From assembly GCA_913060495.1 (NCBI GenBank), contig CAJXRP010000001.1, positions 62,001 through 126,000 of the forward strand: 64,000 nt of DNA. Direction: 5' to 3'. How positions within the stretch are numbered: position 1 is the stretch's first letter; each line of letters begins with the position of its first letter. The stretch comes from an uncultured Gammaproteobacteria bacterium. Its GTDB lineage: Bacteria > Pseudomonadota > Gammaproteobacteria > Pseudomonadales > Pseudohongiellaceae. Position numbers and translations under genes: made by a program. This document shows positions 1 through 8,666 of the stretch, one piece after another. Below the pieces are notes generated by a model. It worked only from the letters and a program-made list of their open reading frames with translations, was not told where the DNA came from and searched no databases.

Positions 1-1733
1 GCCTTCTTTGAAAATTTATCGAACAATATCTTGAAATCGTCGTAGGCAGAGATGCCTGGCTTCATCATCTTCGAAAGAGTCTTATCTTCACTGTGTTCCG
101 GCGCGATTTTCAGGTAGCCGCCAACATGATGAGTAACTAATTCTTCTATGTATTCTGGATCTTTCAAAGCTAGATCGTAGCGAAGACCTGACGCGATTGC
201 GACGCGCTTGACGCCGGGTATCGCTCTAGCTTTTCTGTAGAGCTGTGTCGTGGGGCTGTGATCCGTGTTCAAGTGTTTACAAATATTAGGGTAGACGCAA
301 GAAAGCCGTTTACAAGTCTTCTGAATTTTCGGTGACTTGCAGTTCAGTTTGTACATGTTCGCAGTGGGGCCGCCCAGGTCGGAAATGGTTCCGGTGAAGC
401 CGGGAACCTGATCTCTGATTTTTCCGATCTCACGTAAAATCGATTCTTCCGAGCGACTCTGAATGATGCGACCCTCATGCTCAGTAATGGAGCAGAACGT
501 ACAGCCACCGAAACATCCGCGCATGATATTCACAGAGGTTTTGATCATGTCATAAGCGGGAATGTTTGCATCGCCATAGGATGGGTGTGGTCGTCGCTGA
601 TAAGGAAGATCGAAAATCCAATCCATCTCTTCGGTCTCGAGAGGTATCGGCGGTGTGTTAACCCATATCTCTTGCGTGCCATGTTTCTGAACTAGCGGTC
701 TAGCATTGTAGGGGTTTGCTTCTTGGTGCAAGACTCGTGATGCATGTGCATACAGTGCCGGATCATTTGTTACCTTGCTGAAAGAGGGCAGTCGAATGTA
801 ACTGGTATCGGAGTCGTATTTCTCTTTACGCTGCAAGGGTAATGGGATTATTCGCACAGCCTGGGTTGTTTGGTCGTCAGCGGGCTTATCTGTCTCGGCT
901 CCCGCCGCCTCGGGATTGTCCGAAGTCTGCTTGTCTTTATACTCATAGGGGTTTGGTAGCTGCTCGATCTTCGATGGCCAGTCTATGCGAGTCGAATCAA
1001 TCTCAGTCCAACCCTCCGGCACTTCTGTAGCTACGCGGGCGGTTCCTCGTAAAAACTTCATGTCCTCGACTGTCTTGCCGGCAGCGAATTGATGGGCAAC
1101 TTCTACAAGGGCGCGCTCTGCATTTCCAAATAGTAGAATGTTCGCATTCGAATCGATTAGAACGGAGCGCCTAACCCGGTCGCTCCAATAATCGTACTGT
1201 GCGATGCGCCGCAGGCTGGCTTCGATGCCGCCGATGACAATAGGGGTGTCGTAATAGGCTTCGCGACAGCGCTGGCTGTATACAATAACCGATCTATCCG
1301 GACGCTTGCCTGCCTCACCGTTGGGTGTGTAGGCATCATCGCTGCGCATGCGCAAATCGGCAGTGTAACGATTGATCAGAGAATCCATGTTGCCAGCGGT
1401 CACACCGAAGAAAAGATTCGGCTTGCCTAGTACCTTGAAGGGCTCGGCGCTATCCCAGGCGGGTTGCGCGATAATTCCAACTCTAAACCCCTGTGCTTCT
1501 AACAATCGTCCTATTACAGCCATGCCGAAGCTTGGATGGTCTACGTAGGCATCCCCTGTGACTAGAATTATGTCGCAGCTATCCCAGCCTAATTGATCCA
1601 TCTCTTCACGGGACATGGGTAAATAGGGTGCCGTTTCGAAGCACTCAGCCCAATATTTCGGATAGGAGAAAAGCTTGCGTGGGGTGTGCTGATTATCGTT
1701 ACGCGAGGGTTTTTTGTTTGATTTTTGCGGCAT
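1..1733 (-). CDS. ygiQ: YgiQ-family (UPF0313) radical SAM protein, 3' end outside window
   Basis: Reverse-strand frame from ATG at 1733 reads [70 protein letters not shown]...; radical-SAM-type motif [21 protein letters not shown] read around 475-545. Not in the ORF track because it runs off the left edge. Confidence 0.9.
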   Translation of the reverse strand, partial: MPQKSNKKPSRNDNQHTPRKLFSYPKYWAECFETAPYLPMSREEMDQLGWDSCDIILVTGDAYVDHPSFGMAVIGRLLEAQGFRVGIIAQPAWDSAEPFKVLGKPNLFFGVTAGNMDSLINRYTADLRMRSDDAYTPNGEAGKRPDRSVIVYSQRCREAYYDTPIVIGGIEASLRRIAQYDYWSDRVRRSVLIDSNANILLFGNAERALVEVAHQFAAGKTVEDMKFLRGTARVATEVPEGWTEIDSTRIDWPSKIEQLPNPYEYKDKQTSDNPEAAGAETDKPADDQTTQAVRIIPLPLQRKEKYDSDTSYIRLPSFSKVTNDPALYAHASRVLHQEANPYNARPLVQKHGTQEIWVNTPPIPLETEEMDWIFDLPYQRRPHPSYGDANIPAYDMIKTSVNIMRGCFGGCTFCSITEHEGRIIQSRSEESILREIGKIRDQVPGFTGTISDLGGPTANMYKLNCKSPKIQKTCKRLSCVYPNICKHLNTDHSPTTQLYRKARAIPGVKRVAIASGLRYDLALKDPEYIEELVTHHVGGYLKIAPEHSEDKTLSKMMKPGISAYDDFKILFDKFSKK

Positions 1734-1806
1734 GCTTGTCTGGAACTCGGTTTATGTGAAGTCGAATGAATGATGAATTTAAAATTACAGATTAGTCTTG
1801 TTGCGC

Positions 1807-3129
1807 CTAGAAGAATTGATCCAATGGCAATTCGTCGCCATTTACTCGGAGCACGCTATCTTGCAGACTTGCTTCAATCATTATTCTGCCGTTCGTAATG
1901 GTGAGATAGCCCTGTTGCACATAGGGGTCGACTAGTCCTGCTAGGGGGCTACGCATAATAGCCGCCTGATCTAATGATATTTCGAGCGTCATATTTAGTG
2001 CAGTGATGGCCTCACTCATATCGAGTTCTGCCGCACTGCTTAATGTGCTTATACCGGACCATAGAGCGCGCAAATCGGCTGTATGATCCCCGTCGTAGGA
2101 GCTTGCTTCTATTCTATTGTTTAGTTCTAAAGGGTTCTGTAAGACGAGTAAGTACAATTCTTGGGCGAGCTCGGTGAACTCTGCGGAAACAGCATCTTCG
2201 TCCGAATTGATCTCGTCCTGTAGTTCGCTAAGCAGTCTGTAATAGTCACGCAGCAGCTCATTGTTGAGTTGTTTAATTTCGCTAAGCCAGTTGAAAGAGT
2301 TTACTGGAACTTCACTCTCGATGTTAGCGATACGAATTGTCTGATATATCTCGCTAAAATTTTGCAGGGAGGGGGATGCCTGTAGCCCATAGTCAACGCC
2401 TATATCTGTTATTGAGAATGGCAGGGGTAAGGTGCTACTGACGGAGGGTATTGAAAATGTAGCGCGACTCTCGGCAAGCATGTCATTCAGTTGCGTAGTT
2501 GAGCTAGTTACAGTCATTCCTGCAATGAGGACGTTTGAATTTTCCGCGCTCTCGATGGCTGATAGCTCTCCCATTTGTATTGAGAAATAAGCAGACTGAT
2601 CGGAGGCTACGTCTACATTCGCATCTAGCCCATCGAAGCTAAAGTCTCCTGCTGTATCGCTGACGTTAAGTTCGCTGACGTTCATATTCAGCCATAACGA
2701 TTGGTCGAAGCGTGCCAATAGATTGAGTGTGATGTCTGGAAGAGGGAAGGATATTTCGGTAAGCGCGATGTCGAACATGTCGTTGCGAATACTCGGTTCG
2801 ATTACTGCATACGCTAGGCCGATGCTAAGTCCATCTGCGGTCTGCAGAAGCGGGCCATGATCGATATCGAAGTCCATCGATAGTGCGATCGCATCGGTGC
2901 CAATAGGTGTGTAGATTAATTCTATGGTAGTCGAGCTGCTAAACCAGCCGTCGCTAAATTCGCTGCGACGAATTTCAAATTGGCTCTGGGCCTCGGGTGG
3001 GATGAGAGCTATCAGGTTGTCGATGGTGGCACGCTCAATGTTTGCGCCAATAACTTTTGGCATAAGAACAAGTGCCAGGCCAATCAGCGTTGCGACTACC
3101 AGTGAGATTTTTGCAGTGTGAGACTTCAT
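1807..3129 (-). CDS. YdgA-like (DUF945) family protein, N-terminal signal anchor
   Basis: 440-aa ORF with N-terminal hydrophobic segment and DUF945-like layout (GWFSSSTTIELIYTP, late ...DPYVQQGYLTITNGRIMIEASLQDSVLRVNGDELPL). Confidence 0.65.
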   Translation of the reverse strand: MKSHTAKISLVVATLIGLALVLMPKVIGANIERATIDNLIALIPPEAQSQFEIRRSEFSDGWFSSSTTIELIYTPIGTDAIALSMDFDIDHGPLLQTADGLSIGLAYAVIEPSIRNDMFDIALTEISFPLPDITLNLLARFDQSLWLNMNVSELNVSDTAGDFSFDGLDANVDVASDQSAYFSIQMGELSAIESAENSNVLIAGMTVTSSTTQLNDMLAESRATFSIPSVSSTLPLPFSITDIGVDYGLQASPSLQNFSEIYQTIRIANIESEVPVNSFNWLSEIKQLNNELLRDYYRLLSELQDEINSDEDAVSAEFTELAQELYLLVLQNPLELNNRIEASSYDGDHTADLRALWSGISTLSSAAELDMSEAITALNMTLEISLDQAAIMRSPLAGLVDPYVQQGYLTITNGRIMIEASLQDSVLRVNGDELPLDQFF

Positions 3130-3219
3130 AGATTACCGAGTTGTACGCGCCCAGTGCCGCTGTGCCTGAGGAAGCGCACTACTATAGCAGAATTCGCATC
3201 GACATTTTTGCGTTTAGCC

Positions 3220-3852
3220 CTAGTGAGCCGTGATTTTGTAAGCGCAGCGCCTCGCTCCTGCTAGAAGGTGATCGGTGCGTTTTACCGTAGCCTCTTTCTC
3301 GAAGAGGTGTTGAAAAATTTCTAGTTCTGATTTGCAGAATTGTTGGCAGCTAGTAGCCGCGCTGCAGATAGGGCAGTGATTTTCTATCAGCATCCAGCCA
3401 TCGGGAAGCAAGCGTACTTCGGCCATATAGCCCTCATCGGTGCGCAGCTGAGCGAGCCGTTCGATCTGTTTTTGCAGTTCCGGTGCGGTGGCGTCTAATT
3501 CTGCACGATAGCTCGCCTCGATTTTTGCGCTGCGCGTGTCGATGAGTTGATTCAGACTTTCTTCGCCTAGGGACGAGCGGATGACGTCAATTAGCTCGAT
3601 CGTTGTCTGGGAGTGGCCGTCGGGGAATCTGTCGTGCCCGCTTTTGCTCAATTTCCACAGATGTACGGGGCGACCGCGAGTCTGTCGTTCCTCCTGAGTC
3701 TGTGCCACTAATCCCTTGGACTCTAGATCGGTGAGGTGTTGGCGAACCCCCATAGTTGTCATATCTAGCTGTTTTGAAAGGATTTTAACCGACTGAGGCC
3801 CCCGCGTTTTCAAACGCTGCATAATTCGATCTTGGCTTTTGGGCAATTCCAT
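3220..3852 (-). CDS. COG2345-type HTH transcriptional regulator with C-terminal Cys cluster (putative Fe-S/metal)
   Basis: N-terminal winged-helix (RIMQRLKTRGPQSVKILSKQLDMTTMGVRQHLTDLESKGLV) and C-terminal CPICSAATSCQQFC (C-X2-C-X5-C-X3-C). Confidence 0.75.
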   Translation of the reverse strand: MELPKSQDRIMQRLKTRGPQSVKILSKQLDMTTMGVRQHLTDLESKGLVAQTQEERQTRGRPVHLWKLSKSGHDRFPDGHSQTTIELIDVIRSSLGEESLNQLIDTRSAKIEASYRAELDATAPELQKQIERLAQLRTDEGYMAEVRLLPDGWMLIENHCPICSAATSCQQFCKSELEIFQHLFEKEATVKRTDHLLAGARRCAYKITAH

Positions 3853-3902
3853 GGCTATGGCTCGCTATTAACTTGCTAGTGATTATCTCCTTAATCGGCA
3901 CT

Positions 3903-3928
3903 TTAAATAAAGTATTTACTTTGTTTAA
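3903..3928. promoter_or_regulatory. 26-bp imperfect palindrome, candidate operator
   Basis: TTAAAT AAAGTA TT TACTTT GTTTAA: 11 of 12 arm positions complementary, in the divergent intergenic region. Confidence 0.5.
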
Positions 3929-3981
3929 GGTTTTAGTTATCTTTTAAAGCATACTAAAGCAATAGCTTTATTAATTAAATA

Positions 3982-4410
3982 ATGGATATCAAACTAGAGG
4001 GTTTAGTAATGCAAATGCTTGAGCATATACATGTAAATGTTGCCTCAATCGAGGCTACAGAGCGGTTTCTGAGGCTGGCAGTGCCTGGGTATTGCCCGCG
4101 GGGCGGGGGTGTAGACACCAGTTACGGAAAATGGCTGCATATCGGGACAGCCACCAACTACATCGCGCTCACAGAGGTCAGCAGGGCAAAACCAGTTGTG
4201 GGCCTGCGCCATATCGGTATCGTAGTTGAGGATATCAATGGCCTCATCGCTCGTTTGCGGGTGGCAGGCATCGAGCCCAGTGATGCGAGCGCATTGGATG
4301 AGCACCCGCACCGACGCCGCGTCTATTATTGTGACGACAATGGATTAGATTGGGAGTTCGTAGAGTATCTTTCCGATGATTCGGTGCTCCGTAACGACTA
4401 TTCACATTGA
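3982..4410 (+). CDS. VOC (glyoxalase/bleomycin resistance-like) family protein
   Basis: MLEHIHVNVASIEATERFLRLAVP...GLRHIGIVVEDINGLIARLRVAGIEP...RRRVYYCDDNGLDWEFVEY: VOC-fold pattern. Start may be internal (MQMLEHIHVNV). Confidence 0.75.
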   Translation: MDIKLEGLVMQMLEHIHVNVASIEATERFLRLAVPGYCPRGGGVDTSYGKWLHIGTATNYIALTEVSRAKPVVGLRHIGIVVEDINGLIARLRVAGIEPSDASALDEHPHRRRVYYCDDNGLDWEFVEYLSDDSVLRNDYSH

Positions 4411-4501
4411 ACTCGCCATTCTGTAGCATGAGCCAGCTTCTCCACCCCAAAATCTGAGGCATGCTTGGCATGCCTGCCGGACAATTCCGGGCAAGGCGCA
4501 T

Positions 4502-5971
4502 ATGAGTTTTGACGCACCGCTACTAGTAACCTTCGTTGCCTACCTGATTCTAATCTTGTTCCTTGGCATAAAGGCCTATAGACGCACACATAATCTGGAC
4601 GATTATATTCTAGGGGGGCGTAAGCTTGGCTCGATTGTCACCGCGCTCAGTGTTGGTGCCTCGGATATGAGCGGTTGGCTGCTGTTGGGGCTACCTGGCG
4701 CTATTTATTTGTCGGGGCTTAGTGAAATATGGATAGGCATCGGTCTGGTGTTGGGGGCGTATTGCAATTGGTTGTTTGTTTCCAAGCGCCTGCGAATCTA
4801 CAGTCAACACGCCAACAACTCGCTAACTCTTCCTGACTACTTCGAGAATCGTTTCAACGACACTACCAGGGTGTTACGTCTCGTGTCGGCCTTCGTGATC
4901 CTGTTGTTCTTTACCTTCTATACCGCTTCGGGCTTGGTGGGCGGTGCAATATTGTTTGAGAATAGCTTTGGCATGCAGTACTCGACCGCGTTGATCTCAG
5001 GTGGTTTGATAATTGTCGGCTATACCTTCATAGGAGGCTTTCTTGCGGTTGCTTGGACGGATGCGGTGCAGGCGGTACTGATGTTTCTGGCGCTACTAGT
5101 GGCGCCCACTGTGGTTATAGTTACTGGCGGTGGAGCAGACGCCGTGTGGCAACAGATGCAAGCGGTGAATCCACAGAGCACTGAGCTATTCAGCAACATG
5201 ACGTTGATAGGCTTCGTATCCCTAATAGCTTGGGGCTTAGGCTATGTAGGGCAGCCACACATCCTTGCGAGGTTCATGGCCGTTGAAAATCCGCAGAAAT
5301 TAGTAGCAGCAAGACGCATAGCGATGGTGTGGATGGTGTTAGTGTTAATTGGCTCGGTAGCAACAGGCTTGGCCGGTATCGCGTATTTTGCTGATAATCC
5401 ATTGGACAACCCGGAGACAGTCTTCATCACACTGAGTCAGCAGTTATTTAACCCTTGGGTTGCAGGAGTTATTACTGCTGCGATCCTATCGGCGATCATG
5501 TCCACCATAGACTCACAGTTATTAGTTTCTTCCTCCGTAATCAGCGAAGATTTCTATCGTGTATTCGTAAGGCCGGATGCAAGCGAGAAAGAGTTGCTGA
5601 TGGTGAGTCGAGCCGCGGTAATTGCGATCGCCCTGCTGGCTATGGTTATTGCCAGCGATAGAGAGAGCAGGGTGCTGGACCTTGTAAGCTACGCTTGGGC
5701 AGGCTTTGGTGCTGCCTTTGGCCCAGTCATTGTGTTCTCATTGTTCTGGCGATCGATGACGGCAGCCTCGGCGATTGCAGGAATGATAGTAGGGGCCGTA
5801 ACAGTCGTCGTCTGGTCTAATCTCAATGGAGGCCTCTTTGACCTCTATGAAATAGTGCCTGGCTTCGCCCTGGCGTCGCTGGTTATCGTGGTTGTTAGTT
5901 TGCTGAAGCCTGCATCGGATGTGCAGGCGCTAAACACCTTCGAGGAAGTCGATCAGCTAGTTAGGGATTAA
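4502..5971 (+). CDS. putP: Sodium/proline symporter
   Basis: 489-aa SSS-family protein: LDDYILGGRKLGSIVTALSVGASDMSGWLLLGLPGAIYLSG, GYVGQPHILARFMAV, AAILSAIMSTIDSQLLVSSSVISEDFYR. Confidence 0.9.
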   Translation: MSFDAPLLVTFVAYLILILFLGIKAYRRTHNLDDYILGGRKLGSIVTALSVGASDMSGWLLLGLPGAIYLSGLSEIWIGIGLVLGAYCNWLFVSKRLRIYSQHANNSLTLPDYFENRFNDTTRVLRLVSAFVILLFFTFYTASGLVGGAILFENSFGMQYSTALISGGLIIVGYTFIGGFLAVAWTDAVQAVLMFLALLVAPTVVIVTGGGADAVWQQMQAVNPQSTELFSNMTLIGFVSLIAWGLGYVGQPHILARFMAVENPQKLVAARRIAMVWMVLVLIGSVATGLAGIAYFADNPLDNPETVFITLSQQLFNPWVAGVITAAILSAIMSTIDSQLLVSSSVISEDFYRVFVRPDASEKELLMVSRAAVIAIALLAMVIASDRESRVLDLVSYAWAGFGAAFGPVIVFSLFWRSMTAASAIAGMIVGAVTVVVWSNLNGGLFDLYEIVPGFALASLVIVVVSLLKPASDVQALNTFEEVDQLVRD

Positions 5972-6422
5972 GCTGCATGCGTAGGTGAGGAATGCCATCC
6001 TCGTCATAGGGCTCAGATTTTGCCTCGAAGCCAAGCTCTGTGTAGAACTTCTGCAAATACTGCTGCGCCGAAATAGTAATCGCCTTGCCAGGCCAATGAG
6101 CCTTGCAGAATGCTAGCGAGTTCACCATCAGCGCCTTACCGTTGCCTTCACCTCGAGCGGATGTCTTAGTAACGACTCTACCAATCGAAGCGCCATCATA
6201 TTTGGCCCCTGGCGGAAGCAGTCTGGAATAACAAACGAGCGGTGTCTCATCAGAGCCGGATAGATGCCCCATGACATGTAAGGCATCCTGATCGAAGCCA
6301 TCCACATCCTGATATACACACTCCTGTTCGACGATAAAGATTTCTGCACGAAGTTGTAGAATGCGATACAGATCCTTTGTGCTCAACTCATCGAATCGCA
6401 AACATGACCAAACTATTTCCAT
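5961..6422 (-). CDS. elaA: ElaA-like GNAT N-acetyltransferase
   Basis: From internal ATG: MEIVWSCLRFDELSTKDLYRILQLRAEIFIVEQECVYQDVDGFDQDALHVMGHL..., ElaA signature. The longer ORF (to 6635) reads through the tRNA antisense and is rejected. Confidence 0.85.
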   Translation of the reverse strand: MEIVWSCLRFDELSTKDLYRILQLRAEIFIVEQECVYQDVDGFDQDALHVMGHLSGSDETPLVCYSRLLPPGAKYDGASIGRVVTKTSARGEGNGKALMVNSLAFCKAHWPGKAITISAQQYLQKFYTELGFEAKSEPYDEDGIPHLRMQLNP

Positions 6423-6551
6423 AACAAGTACTTCCAAGCAGTAACTAGCTGTTTCAAACAGCCTCCATTCTAGCCCAAGTCGCGAGAAGATGTGATCTTG
6501 CAGAGAGTATACAAAAACCAGTAGCGGCGATGCTATACTGCGCCCCCACAA

Positions 6552-6628
6552 GCCCCGGTGGCACAGCTGGATAGCGCGGCCCCCTCCTAAGGGGCAGGTC
6601 ACAGGTTCGACTCCTGTCCGGGGCACCA
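6552..6628 (+). tRNA. tRNA-Arg (anticodon CCT), CCA encoded
   Basis: GCCCCGG...CCGGGGC acceptor stem, anticodon stem GCCCC-CTCCTAA-GGGGC, T-arm CAGGTTCGACTCCTG, 3' ACCA. Confidence 0.95.
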
Positions 6629-6635
6629 TAAACAA

Positions 6636-6657
6636 ACCCGCTCGCGCGGGTTTTTTT
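6636..6657 (+). terminator. Intrinsic terminator of tRNA-Arg
   Basis: CCCGC-tcgc-GCGGG stem followed by T7. Confidence 0.75.
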
Positions 6658-6661
6658 ATGA

Positions 6662-6789
6662 TGCCCCGGACAGGAGATGACAGGTTCTCGTTCGCAAGCC
6701 GCGCAGCGGCGCAGACAGCCGAAGGCTGCCCCGAAGGGGAGAGTAATTTGGCTAAGCCAAATTAGGAATCACTCCTGTCCGGGGCACCA
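6662..6789. repeat. Multi-hairpin element bounded by inverted and direct copies of the tRNA-Arg 3' end
   Basis: TGCCCCGGACAGGAG (6662-6676) is the exact reverse complement of CTCCTGTCCGGGGCA (6772-6786); ACTCCTGTCCGGGGCACCA (6771-6789) is a 19-nt exact direct repeat of the tRNA 3' end (6610-6628). Interior hairpins: GCCGC-gca-GCGGC, CAGCC-gaa-GGCTG, CCCC-gaa-GGGG, AATTTGGC-taa-GCCAAATT. Confidence 0.85.
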
Positions 6790-7019
6790 AAAACAACGTA
6801 TAGGGCCATGCATAGGGGTACAGAATCGCTCCATCGCTCATCTACAGAGCGTATTGGTTCTGGTTGACAAGAATTGACCTAAACCCTATTGCCATATGAA
6901 GTTATAAATTACTAATATGCATTTGGAATCAAGCCAACACATAACAATTAAATCAAAAAAATCGGAGTTATTTCTGGTTGCGGTTTTAATCTCTTTAAAA
7001 ATAATAAAAAGGTGAGTTC

Positions 7020-7523
7020 ATGAACTGGGAAGCGATAGGAGCACTCGGAGAAGTGTTAGGTGCCATTGCCGTGTTTATTTCATTGTCCTATTTGGCATTA
7101 CAAATAAAGTCGAATACCGCATCAATGGAAGTTACAAGTCGGCAGAGTGTGGCCAACGAATACAGAGATTGGATTCGCGCATTTCATTCCTCCAATCCGG
7201 AGCACTTCACAATAGGCATGTCCGACTATCCGAACATGCCCTTTCGAGCACGATCTGAGTTCGCCGTCTGTTGCCATGATCTGGTGCTTTTCTATCAGTC
7301 GGCACAAGCCATGCACGAGGCAGGAACGCTGCCCGATGCAAATCATGAGCCTTACAGAGTCTGGGTGGCAGCTGTACTTAGCACCCCCGGTGGCCGTAAC
7401 TTCTGGTCAGAGTGGAAGCCTGCCTACAATGAGGGAATGACATCGGCGCTGGAAGAAAGAATCGAGAAAGGCGGGCTGCCTAATCCACTTGAATTTCCCA
7501 TGTTTCAGCTCGACAAAGGGTAG
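7020..7523 (+). CDS. Hypothetical protein with N-terminal transmembrane segment
   Basis: MNWEAIGALGEVLGAIAVFISLSYLALQIKSNTASME...; resembles a widespread uncharacterised marine-bacterial membrane protein type; ATG preceded by AAAAGGTGAG. Confidence 0.7.
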   Translation: MNWEAIGALGEVLGAIAVFISLSYLALQIKSNTASMEVTSRQSVANEYRDWIRAFHSSNPEHFTIGMSDYPNMPFRARSEFAVCCHDLVLFYQSAQAMHEAGTLPDANHEPYRVWVAAVLSTPGGRNFWSEWKPAYNEGMTSALEERIEKGGLPNPLEFPMFQLDKG

Positions 7524-7648
7524 GAATTCACAATCAAATCTAAGAGAGGTTGAAACGGCTTCTTCTCAAAGTGATCGCCTTTCTTCTTATGTATATCCAA
7601 AATATGTCATCTGCACCGCTAAAATATATCTCCTGAACCCCAACGCAG

Positions 7649-7678
7649 AAAAGTATGGTTCCCCCAAACCATACTTTT
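7649..7678. terminator. Strong hairpin, likely bidirectional terminator
   Basis: AAAAGTATGGTT-cccccA-AACCATACTTTT, 12-bp perfect inverted repeat. Confidence 0.6.
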
Positions 7679-7837
7679 AACTCTCAAGCTGCAATAGCCT
7701 CTATTCATGGCAGTAGAAACGGATGTCTAGCAATCTGCCTACTAGTAATCATGATGTGCGCTCTGTCGCGATTATGTTTACTAATCCGGTACCACAAACC
7801 GGCTATAACTCAAGTAATCTAAACAAAGGAAATATGT

Positions 7838-8575
7838 ATGATTTCTAAAAAATTAGTAACAAAGACGTTTGCTTTAGCTTTTGCCGCCCTTACAGGTGCG
7901 GCAGTGCTGGCCAATCCGGTAGTTCAGAGAGTAGGGATTGCAGGGAGTGGCCCGGTCGGTGAGTTGGAGTCGTTTCTAGAAAGAGCTCGCAGCGTCGCAG
8001 GGGAGCTATCGCCGAATGTGACCACGTCAGCTGTGATTCTTACCAATACCTTTCATGGTCCGGTAGGCAGTAATGATGTTTCTATCGCGCTGACCTTCGA
8101 CAGCCTAGAGGATTGGGCGGAATCAACGGCAATGCAGCGTGGCAACAGCAAATGGCAACAAGTTCTGCAAACGTTTCCTGTAGATAATTTCACGGTAAAT
8201 TATCAGGGACTGAGCGAGATTGTTTGGAGCACTGATAATGCTGCGCCTGCTGAGGATGGAAATGTTTTGCTCGTTTATGGAGTATCTATAAACCAGGGCG
8301 GCCTAGCGCCGATGATGTCTTATCTGGAGCGAGTAGCTGATGCTTCTCGTGAATTAGGTGCGAATCCTACAATAAATTTATTGTCTCCTATCGTTGCCGG
8401 TCCAGGCACGGCACGAGCCAATATTATTGTACGGTTTGACAGCGCAGAAGCTTGGGCGTCTGCAGATGCAAGGCAAAATGCCAGCCAAGACTTTCAGCAA
8501 GCCTTCACGAGTTTTCCTGCGCAAAACTACACGATTAATTATAGAGGTATGTCGGTTGTCACAGCTGTCGATTAA
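7838..8575 (+). CDS. Secreted hypothetical protein with internally duplicated domain
   Basis: Signal peptide MISKKLVTKTFALAFAALTGAAVLA; two homologous ~90-aa halves (FLERARSVAGELSPN...FPVDNFTVNYQGLSEIVW / YLERVADASRELGAN...FPAQNYTINYRGMSVVTA). Confidence 0.8.
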   Translation: MISKKLVTKTFALAFAALTGAAVLANPVVQRVGIAGSGPVGELESFLERARSVAGELSPNVTTSAVILTNTFHGPVGSNDVSIALTFDSLEDWAESTAMQRGNSKWQQVLQTFPVDNFTVNYQGLSEIVWSTDNAAPAEDGNVLLVYGVSINQGGLAPMMSYLERVADASRELGANPTINLLSPIVAGPGTARANIIVRFDSAEAWASADARQNASQDFQQAFTSFPAQNYTINYRGMSVVTAVD

Positions 8576-8585
8576 GTTGTGAGGA

Positions 8586-8624
8586 AGAGGCGGCTAGCTA
8601 TCCTCGGGGCCGCCTCTTTTTTTT
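8586..8624 (+). terminator. Intrinsic terminator
   Basis: AGAGGCGGC ... GCCGCCTCT followed by a T-tract, directly after the 7838-8575 CDS. Confidence 0.8.
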
Positions 8625-8666
8625 AACGTTAGTTGTTAAGCGTGGGAGTGCTTCCCATACAAAATT

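Noticed and set aside
477-1339. ORFs 477..695(+), 842..1030(+), 1157..1339(-)
   Set aside because: Antisense or out-of-frame ORFs within the ygiQ-like radical SAM gene.
6423-6635. N-terminal extension of the ElaA ORF (MFMVPRTGVEPVTCPLGGGRAIQLCHRG)
   Set aside because: Antisense translation of tRNA-Arg, a classic mis-annotation; the true start is ATG at 6422.
6662-6789. Retron msr-msd or integron attC interpretation of the tRNA-linked hairpin block
   Set aside because: No reverse transcriptase or integrase gene nearby, and the end repeats match the tRNA 3' end rather than retron a1/a2 or attC core sites.
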